NCBI RefSeq assembly: GCF_019634775.1
Contig: NZ_JAHCAS010000001.1
Location: 248,001 to 312,000, forward strand
DNA length: 64,000 nucleotides
Source: Dokdonella sp.
GTDB lineage: Bacteria > Pseudomonadota > Gammaproteobacteria > Xanthomonadales > Rhodanobacteraceae
Reading direction: 5' to 3'
A program made the translations under genes and the position numbers. The notes under the pieces are model-generated. The model saw only the letters and a program-made list of their open reading frames with translations. It did not search any database and had not been told where the DNA came from. This document shows positions 50,952-59,990 of this stretch, one piece after another. The stretch's first letter is position 1, and the number at the start of each line of letters is the position of its first letter.

Positions 50952-53431
50952 AGCCACTCACCTTCGCCGCACGCAGCCTTCGCCGCGAGTTCCGTCACGG
51001 CGAACTTGCCACGCTCGCCGCAGCGCTCTTGCTTGCGGTCGCCGCGCTGGCCGCGGTTGGCACGTTGGCGAACCGGGTCGAGCGCGCGATCCTCGCTTCG
51101 GCGGCCGAGCTGCTGGGCGGCGATCTCGGCGTCAGTGCGCGACGCAGCGACCTGCCTGTCGCCTTCGTCGAACAGGCGCATGCCCTCGGCCTTGCCAGCA
51201 ACCGCGTCGCCGAGTTCTCCAGCGTGGTCTTCGCCGCTGAACGCAGCCAGTTCACCGAAGCACGCGCGGTCGACGAGAACTTCCCGCTGCGCGGCGTACT
51301 GAACGTGCGCGATGCCGACGGCAGGATCGTCAGCGTCCGTGGCCCGGCCAGCGGCGAGGCTTATGCCGACCGCGCCGTGCTGGTCGCGCTCGAGCGCAAG
51401 GTCGGCGAGACCTTGCAATTCGGTGGTCGTGACCTCGTCATCGCCGGTGAGATCGTCAGCGCGCCGGGGGGTTCGGTCTTCCAGTTCGCGCCGACCGTGC
51501 TGATGAATCTCGGTGATGCCGAAGCCGCCGGCCTGCTCGGCGCCGGAAGCCGCGCCAGCCGACGCCTGCTCGTGGCGGGACCTGAGGCCGCGATCACGCG
51601 CTTTGCCGAATGGGCACGTGCCAACCTGCCGGCCGATGCGCGCCTGTCGACGATCGAGGACGCGCAACAGAACCTGCGCACGGCTTTCGAGCGTGGCGAG
51701 AGCTTCCTGCGCCTGGCCGCCCTGCTCGCCGCCCTGCTCTCCGGCATCGCCGTCGCCCTTGCCGCGCAGCGCTTCGCCCGGCGCAAGACCGAGGACGTAG
51801 CCCTGTTGCGCTGCCTAGGTGCCAGCCGCGGCGAGATTGTCACCGCCCTGTGCCTGCAACTCGGCTTGCTCGCCGTGCCGGCCTGCCTCGTCGGCGCCGC
51901 GCTTGGTCTCGGCTTGCAGGAAGCGGCTTTCGCCTTCACCCACAATCTGCTGCCAGGCGCAGTGCCATCCTTGTCGTTCGGGCCTGCCACCTCGGCCTTC
52001 GCGATCGGCCTTGCCGTGCTGTTCGGCTTTGCCCTGCCGCCACTGCTGCGCCTGCGCGACGTGGAGCCGATGCGCGTGTTCCGCCAAGATCTCGAGACCC
52101 GCGTGCGCCGCTTCGACGCCCTGTACCTGCTGCCCTTCGTCGTCGCTGGCCTGCTGATCCTGGTCGAGAGCGGATCGATGCGTCTCGCCGGCACGCTTGC
52201 CGCCGGCCTGGCCGGCGTGGCCAGTGCCACCATCGTCGTCACCCTCCTGCTGCTGCGCATCCTGCGCACGGCCGGACGTGGCCTGCCCGGCGCCCTGCGG
52301 TTCGGTCTGGCCAACCTGGTGCGCCGGCGTGGCCTGACCCTGCTGCAGGTCGGTGCACTCGCGCTGAGCCTGAGCGCGGTCGATCTGCTCGCCGTGATCG
52401 GACCCTCGCTGCTCGACCGCTGGCGTGCCGACCTTCCCGCCGACACGCCGAACTACTTCGTGCTCAACGTGCAGCCTGACCAGCGTGAAACCTTCACCCA
52501 GCGGCTCGCCGCCCTCGGGGCCAGCAACATCAGCATGGCCCCGCTCGCTGCCGGCAAGCTCGTTGCCATCAATGGCGAAGTGCCGGATGCGTCGAACTAT
52601 CGCGAGGAGCGCCGTGCCGGCAACTGGATCGAGGGCGAGGTCCGCGCGTCGTGGGCCGCGGACCTGCCGGCCGCGAACCGTATCGTCGCCGGAGACTGGC
52701 ACGGCGCCACGCCGCCGGGACCACAGCTCTCGGTCGACCAGGGCTGGTTCGAACTGTTCCGCCTCAAGCTCGGCGACACCATGACGCTGCGCTTTGGCGC
52801 CGCCGAGATCACCGCAGTCGTGACCAGCGTGCGCGAGGTCGACTGGGATTCGTTCCGCGTCAACTTCTTCATGGTGCTCGACCCGGCGCATGCCGGCGAG
52901 CTGCCGCACAGCCTGATCGCGAGCTTCCACGTGCCGCCCGGTACGGACGGCCTTGCCGCGCTGTCGCGCGAGTTGCCGAACATCTCGCTGGTCGATATCC
53001 AATCGATCCTCGACCGCGTGCGCGACATCATCGAGCGCGTATCGGCGGCAGCAACCTGGGTACTCGGCTTCAGCCTCGCCGCCGGCGTGCTCGTGCTGAT
53101 CGCCGCGCTGGCCGCGACCGCCGACGAGCGCCGTGTCGAGATCGCCCTGTTGCGCACGCTCGGTGCGCATCGCGGCCAGCTCGATGCCGCCGTGCTCGGC
53201 GAATTCGCCGCGCTCGGCTTGCTCGCCGGCCTGGTCGCCGCGGTCGGTGCGGCCGGAACCGGTATCGCGCTCGCCCGCAGCGTGTTCCGCATGCCCGACT
53301 ACTGGCCACCGGCCTGGCCGCTGCTCGGCATCGCCGTGGCCTCGGCCGTGCTGGTCATGCTGGCCGGTCTCGCCGCCACGCGCCGCATCGCGCGTACGCC
53401 ACCGATGCTGATCCTGCGGCGCGGGACGTGA
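50948..53431 (+). CDS. ybbP: FtsX-like ABC permease (YbbP-like)
   Basis: An 827-residue inner-membrane protein with ten predicted transmembrane helices: one near the N-terminus, a four-helix FtsX block after a large periplasmic domain (residues ~250-450), and a second FtsX block at the C-terminus (VLGFSLAAGVLVLIAALAAT onward). Periplasmic domains lie between. The pair probably works as a mechanotransmission ABC system rather than a classic importer. Together with TesA next door, a role in lipid or lipoprotein handling at the envelope is a reasonable guess. Confidence 0.9.
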   Translation: MKPLTFAARSLRREFRHGELATLAAALLLAVAALAAVGTLANRVERAILASAAELLGGDLGVSARRSDLPVAFVEQAHALGLASNRVAEFSSVVFAAERSQFTEARAVDENFPLRGVLNVRDADGRIVSVRGPASGEAYADRAVLVALERKVGETLQFGGRDLVIAGEIVSAPGGSVFQFAPTVLMNLGDAEAAGLLGAGSRASRRLLVAGPEAAITRFAEWARANLPADARLSTIEDAQQNLRTAFERGESFLRLAALLAALLSGIAVALAAQRFARRKTEDVALLRCLGASRGEIVTALCLQLGLLAVPACLVGAALGLGLQEAAFAFTHNLLPGAVPSLSFGPATSAFAIGLAVLFGFALPPLLRLRDVEPMRVFRQDLETRVRRFDALYLLPFVVAGLLILVESGSMRLAGTLAAGLAGVASATIVVTLLLLRILRTAGRGLPGALRFGLANLVRRRGLTLLQVGALALSLSAVDLLAVIGPSLLDRWRADLPADTPNYFVLNVQPDQRETFTQRLAALGASNISMAPLAAGKLVAINGEVPDASNYREERRAGNWIEGEVRASWAADLPAANRIVAGDWHGATPPGPQLSVDQGWFELFRLKLGDTMTLRFGAAEITAVVTSVREVDWDSFRVNFFMVLDPAHAGELPHSLIASFHVPPGTDGLAALSRELPNISLVDIQSILDRVRDIIERVSAAATWVLGFSLAAGVLVLIAALAATADERRVEIALLRTLGAHRGQLDAAVLGEFAALGLLAGLVAAVGAAGTGIALARSVFRMPDYWPPAWPLLGIAVASAVLVMLAGLAATRRIARTPPMLILRRGT

Positions 53432-53488
53432 CGCCGCTCACGCCCGCGCCGCTTGCCGTCGCCGGCAGGTGCTCGCTATGGTGCAGGC

Positions 53489-53815
53489 ATGTCCGCCGAT
53501 GAAAAACGCCGCCATCCGCGTCTACCGGTTTACTCGGCCACCCTGATCGCCTGCGGCGACGAAGGCTGGCTGAGCGAAGTGCGCGATCTCTCGCGCGGCG
53601 GTGCCCGACTTGGCCGCCCTGGCACCTGGCGCAACGACCATGTGCGCGACTGTCGCCTGTGGTTCATCTTCGACCAGGAGACCGTCATCGGCATCGATGC
53701 ACGCTGCGTGCGCGAAGGCGACGACGACCTCGGCTTCGAGTTCCTGCCGGGCAACGACGAGACGGTACAGGCCCTGCTCTACGAATCGCGCTTCAGCAAC
53801 GGTGACCAGCCGTAG
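53489..53815 (+). CDS. PilZ-domain protein
   Basis: A 108-residue single PilZ domain: the N-terminal RRHPRLPV supplies the RxxxR cyclic di-GMP contact and EVRDLSRGGARL the (D/N)xSxxG motif, so both key parts are intact. The start at 53489 (MSADEKRRHPR) fits family length. It lies 57 bases after the ABC permease. This is the second PilZ gene of the window; unlike the one at 12859, its motif matches consensus fully. Confidence 0.87.
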   Translation: MSADEKRRHPRLPVYSATLIACGDEGWLSEVRDLSRGGARLGRPGTWRNDHVRDCRLWFIFDQETVIGIDARCVREGDDDLGFEFLPGNDETVQALLYESRFSNGDQP

Positions 53816-53940
53816 GGTTGCTCCGACCGACTCGCTCGCGGCCGAAGCCGCCCCCGCGAAACCAAAGCCTTGGGATGACTTCAGTCGCGCAAGTATTCGA
53901 TCCGAGATTCCATGGCAAGTACCTTCCAGGAGATCCGCGC

Positions 53941-54279
53941 ATGTGGGCCTATCTCGCCCCGATCGTGCTGCTCACGCTGGCCAACGTGTTCATGACCTTT
54001 GCTTGGTACGGCCACCTCAAGTATCCGCACCACCCTTTATGGCTGGTCGTCATCGCGAGTTGGGGGATCGCGTTCTTCGAATACTGCCTGCAAGTGCCTG
54101 CCAACCGCCTCGGCTACACGGTCTACAACGCGGCCCAGCTCAAGACGATGCAGGAAATCATCACCCTTGTCGTCTTCATCGGCTTCTCGGTGCTCTGGCT
54201 GGGTGTGGAGATCCGCTGGAACCACCTCGTCGGCTTCGGCCTGATGGTCGCGGCGGCGTTCTTCATCTTCATGGATTGA
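53941..54279 (+). CDS. DUF486 (DMT family) small membrane protein
   Basis: A 112-residue protein with four hydrophobic helices and the conserved segments NVFMTFAWYGHLKY, AFFEYCLQVPANRLGY and LKTMQEIITLVVFIGFSV, typical of DUF486, a four-helix relative of drug/metabolite transporters. The ATG at 53941 has AGGAG 8 bases upstream, so the longer open frame from 53818 is not used. No substrate is known. Confidence 0.9.
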   Translation: MWAYLAPIVLLTLANVFMTFAWYGHLKYPHHPLWLVVIASWGIAFFEYCLQVPANRLGYTVYNAAQLKTMQEIITLVVFIGFSVLWLGVEIRWNHLVGFGLMVAAAFFIFMD

Positions 54280-54292
54280 ACACCGGGCCGTG

Positions 54293-54362
54293 CAGGAGCC
54301 CCTTCAGGGGCCATGCTCTTCGACGCACCTCATAAAGGCATCGCCCCTGGAGGAGCTCCTAC
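54293..54362. repeat. Paired hairpin repeat between DUF486 and glycosyltransferase genes
   Basis: CAGGAGCCCCTTCAGGGGCC continuing ATGC, and the inverted GGCATCGCCCCTGGAGGAGC continuing TCCTAC. Stems are CCCC/GGGG type, unlike the GCGGC or ACGCC stems of other copies. The repeat fills the convergent gap and reaches the stop codon of the GT2 gene. Confidence 0.7.
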
Positions 54363-55249
54363 CGTACACGGCGCAAAGCGCGCCACAGGATGCCGGCAAG
54401 ATGATGCAGGGCGAGCCCGACGCGCACGACCACGCGCAGCAGCGGATTGCGCGCGGCCGGATCGAAACGATTGAAGTAGCGCCACAGGCTGCGCCGCTTG
54501 TGGCGGGCGACAAAGCCGGCACGATGCCGACTCGAGCTGCCTTGCTCGTGGCGCACGCGGATCGCGCCGGCGAACAGCACCTGGTGGCCTGCATCGCGCA
54601 GACGCCGACACAGGTCGAGATCTTCGGCATGCAGGAAATACGCTTCGTCGAAGCCGCCGACCTCAGCGAAGGCGGCGCGCGGCAGGTACATGCATGCGCC
54701 GGACACCGCTTCGACGACTTCAATGCCATCGGTCATCGACGCGGCTGGTACTGCGACGCCGGCCAGTGCGGGGCAGCGGGCCTCGAAACGGGCCAGCCCG
54801 CTCATGGTCATCAGCGCCCGACGCAGGGTCGGCTCGCGGCGGCGCACGGCACGCTCGGGCCGGCCCAGGGCATCCTCGACACGCACGCCGACGAGTCCAG
54901 CCTGCGCATGGCCAGCGGCGACGGCATGCAGGCGTTCGATCGTATCGGCTTCGATCAGGCAATCGGGATTGAGGAACAGCAGTGCATCACCTCGGGCCAG
55001 CGCGGCACCCCGGTTGCAGGCCGCACCAAAGCCGAGGTTGCGTGCCTGATGCAGGATGCGCAGGCGCGCATCACCCGCATGCGCGGCGAGCGCCGCCTCG
55101 GGTTCGCCGTCGGTTGAGGCATTGTCGACCAGTACGACCTCGACCGGCACGCTGGAAGCAAGCACCCGCCCCACACATTCGCGCACCAACGGCCCACTGT
55201 CGGCGCTGACGACAACGACGCTGCACAATCCTGGCGCCGCCACCGACAT
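54359..55249 (-). CDS. GT2-family glycosyltransferase
   Basis: A 296-residue GT-A fold enzyme related to rhamnosyl-type transferases. It shows SVVVVSADSG at the start, the nucleotide-binding VLVDNASTDGEPEAAL, NLGFGAACNRGAALARGDAL, the DxD-equivalent FLNPDCLIE, and the acceptor region SGACMYLPRAAFAEVGGFDE and LHAEDLDLCRRLRDAGH. The start at 55249 (MSVAAPGLC) is 14 bases after the preceding stop. It is the last gene of the wzm-wzt operon and probably builds the exported glycan; sugar unknown. Confidence 0.88.
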   Translation of the reverse strand: MSVAAPGLCSVVVVSADSGPLVRECVGRVLASSVPVEVVLVDNASTDGEPEAALAAHAGDARLRILHQARNLGFGAACNRGAALARGDALLFLNPDCLIEADTIERLHAVAAGHAQAGLVGVRVEDALGRPERAVRRREPTLRRALMTMSGLARFEARCPALAGVAVPAASMTDGIEVVEAVSGACMYLPRAAFAEVGGFDEAYFLHAEDLDLCRRLRDAGHQVLFAGAIRVRHEQGSSSRHRAGFVARHKRRSLWRYFNRFDPAARNPLLRVVVRVGLALHHLAGILWRALRRVR

Positions 55250-55263
55250 GCCGGCTGCCCGGA

Positions 55264-57126
55264 TCAAAGGCCGCTGAGCAGGCGGTCGCCCTGCTCGCGG
55301 GCCACACTCCACAGACGCGGCCAGTCGCGCCAGGCCTGGGCCACGTCGGCCAGTTCGGCGCGGGCGAGTTCGGCACAGGCGGCCCCATCGGCATCGACCG
55401 GCCAGTCACCGAGACGTGGCGCCGAACGCTTGAGCAAGGCGGTACCGTTGTTCTGCACGATCGTGCGCACGTCGGCGTGCCAGTAGACCGGTGCATCGGG
55501 ATTCGACTCGAACTGGTTCTGCAGGCGCTCGACGACATCGGCGCGCACGAAGCTCAGGTATTCATCCAAGGTAGCCTCGAGCGTGCGCGCATCGGCTGCA
55601 GCAAGATCGCCGACGATTTCGCCGAGCAGAACGAGTCGCCGTGCCGGATCGTTCGACTTGAAACCGCCGGTCTGGTTGACCACGTAGTCGCGCAGGAAAT
55701 GGTTGAAGCGCGGGGTGTGCGCGGCCATCGTCACGTCGGAACGCTTGCGCGCTCCCTCCTGTACGTGGCCGATGACGCTGGTCAGGTGCATGACCAATGA
55801 GCCTGGGTGCACGAATTGGGTTGCTGCGCTGGCCAGACTGTCTTCGCCGCGTCCGTCCGGATTCGTGCACGGCAGCAGATTGCGGTTGTCGAATACGAAC
55901 GGGGTGAAGTACGCCTGCGTCGACGGCTTCGCACGCAACCAACCGTACCAGATGCTACGTGCCTCGATGTTGCGCAGATAGGCGTCGCGGTCGGCCCAGA
56001 ACTCGTTGCGGCTGTCGGCATCGAGCTGGTACAGCCAGAGTGCGCTCTCGGTCCCCGATGCGCCAGCGGTGCCGTTGAGCGAATACAACACGCGCGCATC
56101 ACCGCGCAGGTGTTCGAGGCGGCCGAGGTTCATCCCACGCAGACTCTCGCGCTCGAGCCGGTAGGCCGACTGGGCAAGGATCGCCCCGAGGCGTTCCCCG
56201 CAGACGGCAAGATGCGCTTCGAACGGATCACCGGCGTCCTCCTCGCCAGCGACGAGCGCATCCTCGACGCGACGGAAGAAGCGCGCCGAGGCGGCCTGAG
56301 CCGGATTCGGATCGATGCCGGTCAACGCCTCGGGATGACGGCGCAGCGGCAGACGGAAGTCCTCGTCGAGCATCGCGAAATGGCGTCCTGCGGATAGCAA
56401 CAGGGCGAGATTCCACGAGCGCCCACCGCCACTGCGACGTGTGCGCGGACCACGTTCGAGCAGCCAGTCGACGCTGGCCTGCGCATCCGGCGCCAGCTTG
56501 AGCAGGCGTTCGCGCAAGCGCCCGCGCTCGGCGGCACCGACGTAGCTGACCGGGTTGCCGACCGCACGCGCAAACTCGCGCAGCAAGTCACGGTTGCGAT
56601 CGCGGTTGCCCGGCTCCAGCGAGTCGTCGAGGAGCACGACGTGGCGTGCCGCACGGAAACGACGCTCGTAGTCGGCCAGCGAGGCAAGCAGTGCCTGCAA
56701 CTGCTCTGGACGGTCGCAGGCTCGAATGTATATGGCATGCAGCTCGCGCTGTTCGGGTTCGGCGCCACGCGCGAGGCTGCCGATGAACTCGCTGTCGGAC
56801 ACCAGCAGGTGATTCTGCGCAAGGCTCTCCAATCCCTTGCGGATACGCTCGGGCTGATTGAGACCGGGCACCACCGAGACCACGCGCGCAACGTGCTCGT
56901 CGAGCGTGCGGAACTCGCGGCATTGGTCGAGCGATTGCAACACATGATGGCTTAGCACATGGCGCTCACCACCCTCTTTGGTGATGAAGGCGAACTCGTC
57001 GCCCGACAATGGCGCTACGAGCGCATCGACCGCGGCATAGCGCGGCGCGTCAGGCGCGGGCCGTGGCGCTGGCGTCGACAGGTTCATGCTGCCGTAGTTG
57101 ATCTGGAAATCGGCTGTGCTATTCAT
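55264..57126 (-). CDS. Unrecognised 620-residue protein, probable glycosyltransferase-like, in wzm-wzt operon
   Basis: I do not recognise this protein. Residues ~25-125 (FAFITKEGGERHVLSHHVLQ to NHLLVSDSEFIGSL) look like a small winged-helix domain of the PqqD kind. Residues ~140-270 suggest a GT-A fold (AIYIRACDRPEQLQALLASL, HVVLLDDSLEPGNRDRNRDL, HFAMLDEDFRLPL with acidic LDED). Later segments (FTPFVFDNRNLLPCTNPDGR, GEDSLASAATQFV) recall acceptor regions of large glycosyltransferases. There is no signal peptide or membrane helix. It lies between a methyltransferase and a GT2 gene, all co-oriented. Confidence 0.7.
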   Translation of the reverse strand: MNSTADFQINYGSMNLSTPAPRPAPDAPRYAAVDALVAPLSGDEFAFITKEGGERHVLSHHVLQSLDQCREFRTLDEHVARVVSVVPGLNQPERIRKGLESLAQNHLLVSDSEFIGSLARGAEPEQRELHAIYIRACDRPEQLQALLASLADYERRFRAARHVVLLDDSLEPGNRDRNRDLLREFARAVGNPVSYVGAAERGRLRERLLKLAPDAQASVDWLLERGPRTRRSGGGRSWNLALLLSAGRHFAMLDEDFRLPLRRHPEALTGIDPNPAQAASARFFRRVEDALVAGEEDAGDPFEAHLAVCGERLGAILAQSAYRLERESLRGMNLGRLEHLRGDARVLYSLNGTAGASGTESALWLYQLDADSRNEFWADRDAYLRNIEARSIWYGWLRAKPSTQAYFTPFVFDNRNLLPCTNPDGRGEDSLASAATQFVHPGSLVMHLTSVIGHVQEGARKRSDVTMAAHTPRFNHFLRDYVVNQTGGFKSNDPARRLVLLGEIVGDLAAADARTLEATLDEYLSFVRADVVERLQNQFESNPDAPVYWHADVRTIVQNNGTALLKRSAPRLGDWPVDADGAACAELARAELADVAQAWRDWPRLWSVAREQGDRLLSGL

Positions 57127-57145
57127 GCGGATTCTTCGAGGGGAC

Positions 57146-58033
57146 TCAACGTCCGAGCCAACGGCGCCACCAAGGTGCCTGCGCGACGATCGGCGCGCGG
57201 CGCGCAGCTTCGAGTTCGGCTTCAAGTTCGGCGATGCGCGCACCAGCGCTCATGTTCTTGCGGACTTCGCCATTGTAATGGGCATAGACCGATTCTTCGC
57301 GGTCGCCGAACAACGACAACCCGGGAAGGTCGACCGGTAGTGGCCGGCGCGAACAGGCGGCGACGTAGTACAACGGTACATAGTCGAGTGTGGTCGCGAC
57401 CTCGGCGCCATCGGCCGCGGCGGTGGCCACGGCGGAGGGTGCCATCTCGCCGTCAAGCCGCCATAGGATCGACTGGAACAGCAGCTTCTGCGCGTACAGA
57501 CGCACATGCGGGAAGTGTGGGGAAAGCAGCTCCAGCAATTCCTCGCGATACAGCTCACGCACATGGAACTCGTTGCGGAACCCGGCATGATCGCTGTAGC
57601 TGCGCTTGTCCGGCGAAGAGATGAGCAGCAAACCATCGTCGGCGAGCACGCGGGCGAAACCGGCGACCAGCGCCTGCTGTGCCTCGAGGTGCTCAAGCGT
57701 CTCGAACGAGACGACGATATCGAACGAAGCATCTTGGAACTCGAGTGCGGCGGCATCGCCGGTGTCGAAGCGCAAATTCGATGCTCCGCCATAGCGCAAA
57801 CGCGCATGCTCGATGGCCTGTGGTGAGATATCGACGCCAACCACCGAAGCGGCATGCCTGGCCAGCAGTGCCGAGCCGTAGCCTTCTCCGCAGGCCGCGT
57901 CGAGCACGCGCCGACCAGACACGAGTGGCAACGCAAATGCATAGCGGTGCCAGTGCTCATACCAGATCTCGCGCACGCATTCGGGAGTGAAGCGCTCACC
58001 GGTGAAGGCCATTGGCTTGGTCGACTCGCTCAT
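57146..58033 (-). CDS. Class I SAM methyltransferase with C-terminal coiled coil
   Basis: A 295-residue methyltransferase: motif I VLDAACGEGYGSALLA, acidic loop VVGVDISPQAIEHAR, motif IV SFDIVVSFETLEHLEAQQ. Residues ~262-285 form a short Ala/Glu/Arg coiled coil (AGARIAELEAELEAARRAPI) ending in a Trp-rich tail. In ABC-dependent O-antigen clusters, methylation at the chain end can stop polymerisation, and coiled coils hold the terminator together. Its 4-base overlap with wzt fits that role, but the acceptor is unknown. Confidence 0.87.
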   Translation of the reverse strand: MSESTKPMAFTGERFTPECVREIWYEHWHRYAFALPLVSGRRVLDAACGEGYGSALLARHAASVVGVDISPQAIEHARLRYGGASNLRFDTGDAAALEFQDASFDIVVSFETLEHLEAQQALVAGFARVLADDGLLLISSPDKRSYSDHAGFRNEFHVRELYREELLELLSPHFPHVRLYAQKLLFQSILWRLDGEMAPSAVATAAADGAEVATTLDYVPLYYVAACSRRPLPVDLPGLSLFGDREESVYAHYNGEVRKNMSAGARIAELEAELEAARRAPIVAQAPWWRRWLGR

Positions 58034-59223
58034 GGCTCGATCTCGCGGACACCGCCCCAGCGATGAGGTAGGCGGACAAGACCAAACTCGCGCGACTCGC
58101 CACGCACGACGAAGCCGCGCTCGCGCGTGTCGAACAAACGCACACCTTCTGGATCAAGCGCGTGCACTCGGATTGAGTAGCTCCCGGGCAGCAGCGGCAA
58201 TGTGTCGAATTGGATGTCGGCGCAATAGCGCCCATCAGCATCGGCGATGGCGACACGCCGCTCCATCTCGGTGCTTACCCCGTAGACCGGCGTGCCGTCA
58301 GCACGCACGACACCGACGAGAACCACGGGCACGCGCCCGTCGCGCGATTCGATGGTAGCCTGCACGTGCAACGACGCACCGAAGTCGAGCACCGGCGCCG
58401 ACTCGCCTTGAATGCCGTTCAAGGCCAGCTGACCCACGCTCAACTCGATACCCGCACGATCGGCCATGGACTCGCGCTGCACCGAACGCGCCTCGTGCCA
58501 GGCCAGATAGGCCTGGGTGACGTCGAACACGTCGCCAAAAGCGGCCACCGCTCCGTCACGCAACCACAGCGCGCGCCGGCACAGCTTCTGCACGTGGTAC
58601 ATGCTGTGCGAGACCAGCAGCAATGTGCCCCCGCCTTCGAGGTAGTCTTCCATCCAGCGCACGCATTTTCGCTGGAATGATTCATCACCGACCGCGAGGA
58701 CTTCGTCAGTGATCAGGAGGTCCGGACGCAACGCTGCGACTACGGCAAAGCCGAGCCGCACGACCATGCCCGAGGAATAGTGCTTGACCGGCTCATCGAT
58801 GTAGTCGCCGATGTCGGCGAACTCGATGATCGACGGCATGCGTTCGGACAGGGCGCGCCCCGACAGGCCACGCAGCGCTGCCGCCATGGCGACGTTTTCG
58901 CGCCCCGTGTACTCGGGATTGAAGCCTGCACCCAGTTCGAGCAGGGCGCCGATGCTGCCGTGTACCGCGACGCTACCCGTGGTCGGCGTCAGCACACCGG
59001 TGATCAGCTTGAGCAAGGTCGATTTGCCTGCGCCGTTCTCGCCGATGATGCCGACCGACTCGCCGCGCCGGATCTCCAGCGAGATGTCGTGCAGCACGCG
59101 GTGCGCGTCGTGATCGACGCGATTCAGTAGCAATCGTGCGAGTGCGCGCAGGCGATCCGATGAGCGGTGCGAACGCGGGTAGGTCTTGCCGAGCCCCTGT
59201 GCGCTTACGAGTACATCGCTCAC
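58030..59223 (-). CDS. wzt: Wzt-type polysaccharide ABC exporter ATPase with C-terminal glycan-binding domain
   Basis: A 397-residue protein. Residues 1-240 are the ATPase: Walker A IIGENGAGKSTLLKLITG, the Wzt-type signature HYSSGMVVRLGFAV in place of LSGGQ, and Walker B PDLLITDEVLAVGDE. Residues ~260-390 are a beta-sandwich Wzt_C domain (ELSVGQLALNGIQGESAPVL onward), which in O9a-type systems recognises the modified end of the chain. The extension implies a carrier-linked glycan with a specific cap. It overlaps both neighbours by 4 bases. Confidence 0.93.
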   Translation of the reverse strand: MSDVLVSAQGLGKTYPRSHRSSDRLRALARLLLNRVDHDAHRVLHDISLEIRRGESVGIIGENGAGKSTLLKLITGVLTPTTGSVAVHGSIGALLELGAGFNPEYTGRENVAMAAALRGLSGRALSERMPSIIEFADIGDYIDEPVKHYSSGMVVRLGFAVVAALRPDLLITDEVLAVGDESFQRKCVRWMEDYLEGGGTLLLVSHSMYHVQKLCRRALWLRDGAVAAFGDVFDVTQAYLAWHEARSVQRESMADRAGIELSVGQLALNGIQGESAPVLDFGASLHVQATIESRDGRVPVVLVGVVRADGTPVYGVSTEMERRVAIADADGRYCADIQFDTLPLLPGSYSIRVHALDPEGVRLFDTRERGFVVRGESREFGLVRLPHRWGGVREIEP

Positions 59224-59990
59224 AGGAAATCCTCGAAATGCGGATCGAGGCGACGGAACAGCGCGCGACCGGCGAGAAGAACGACTGCGGCGACGAGGCA
59301 GGCAGCCGCCAGCGGACGCAGGCCAATTTCGCCATAGCCGAGCAGCAGGCTGCGGAAGGCCTCAGCGTAGAACGTGAACGGATTCGCATCGAGCCAGCCT
59401 TGCCAGCGTTGTGGGAGGCTCTCGCGCGCGTAGAACACTGGCGCCGCGAACATCAACAACATCAGCAACTGGCTGAGAATCTGCACCAGATCACGCACGA
59501 ACACTTGCAGGGCGGCGAGGGCAAAGGCGAAGCCGAGGGCGAGCAGAAACAGTGGTATGTACAACAGCACGGCCGCAGGAAGATATGCCAGATCGATTGG
59601 CGTTCCGGTCACGGCCAGGGCGAGGACAATCGCGATGAATCCCCCCATGTGCAATACGAAGCTTGCCGCGCATGGCGCCAACACCAACACTTCACGCGGC
59701 AATGCGACCTTGCCGATCAGGGCCGCGTTGTCCTGGATAGCCACTGTCGAACGCACGAGCGCGTCGGAAAACGCAACCCATGGCCAGAGCGCGACGACCA
59801 GGAATGGCACGTAGCCAGGGGCATCGGCCCCCGGCACGCGCGCCTTGAAGACCTGCACGAAGATGAAGGCGTAGATCGCCAGTTGCAGCAGCGGTTGCAG
59901 CAGGGCCCAACCGAAGCCGGTGAAACTGCCGCGATAGCGTTCGCGCAGTTCGCGGGCGACGAAATGCCGGGCAAGCCTCGCGGAATTCAT
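59220..59990 (-). CDS. wzm: Wzm-type polysaccharide ABC exporter permease
   Basis: A 256-residue ABC-2 permease with six hydrophobic helices: RELRERYRGSFTGFGWALLQ near the start (family hallmark), FLVVALWPWVAFSDALVRST and a C-terminal pair of helices. With Wzt it exports undecaprenyl-linked glycan to the periplasm for ligation, for example by the ligase-like protein at 28259. It is the first gene of the five-gene operon that continues to 54359. Confidence 0.92.
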   Translation of the reverse strand: MNSARLARHFVARELRERYRGSFTGFGWALLQPLLQLAIYAFIFVQVFKARVPGADAPGYVPFLVVALWPWVAFSDALVRSTVAIQDNAALIGKVALPREVLVLAPCAASFVLHMGGFIAIVLALAVTGTPIDLAYLPAAVLLYIPLFLLALGFAFALAALQVFVRDLVQILSQLLMLLMFAAPVFYARESLPQRWQGWLDANPFTFYAEAFRSLLLGYGEIGLRPLAAACLVAAVVLLAGRALFRRLDPHFEDFL

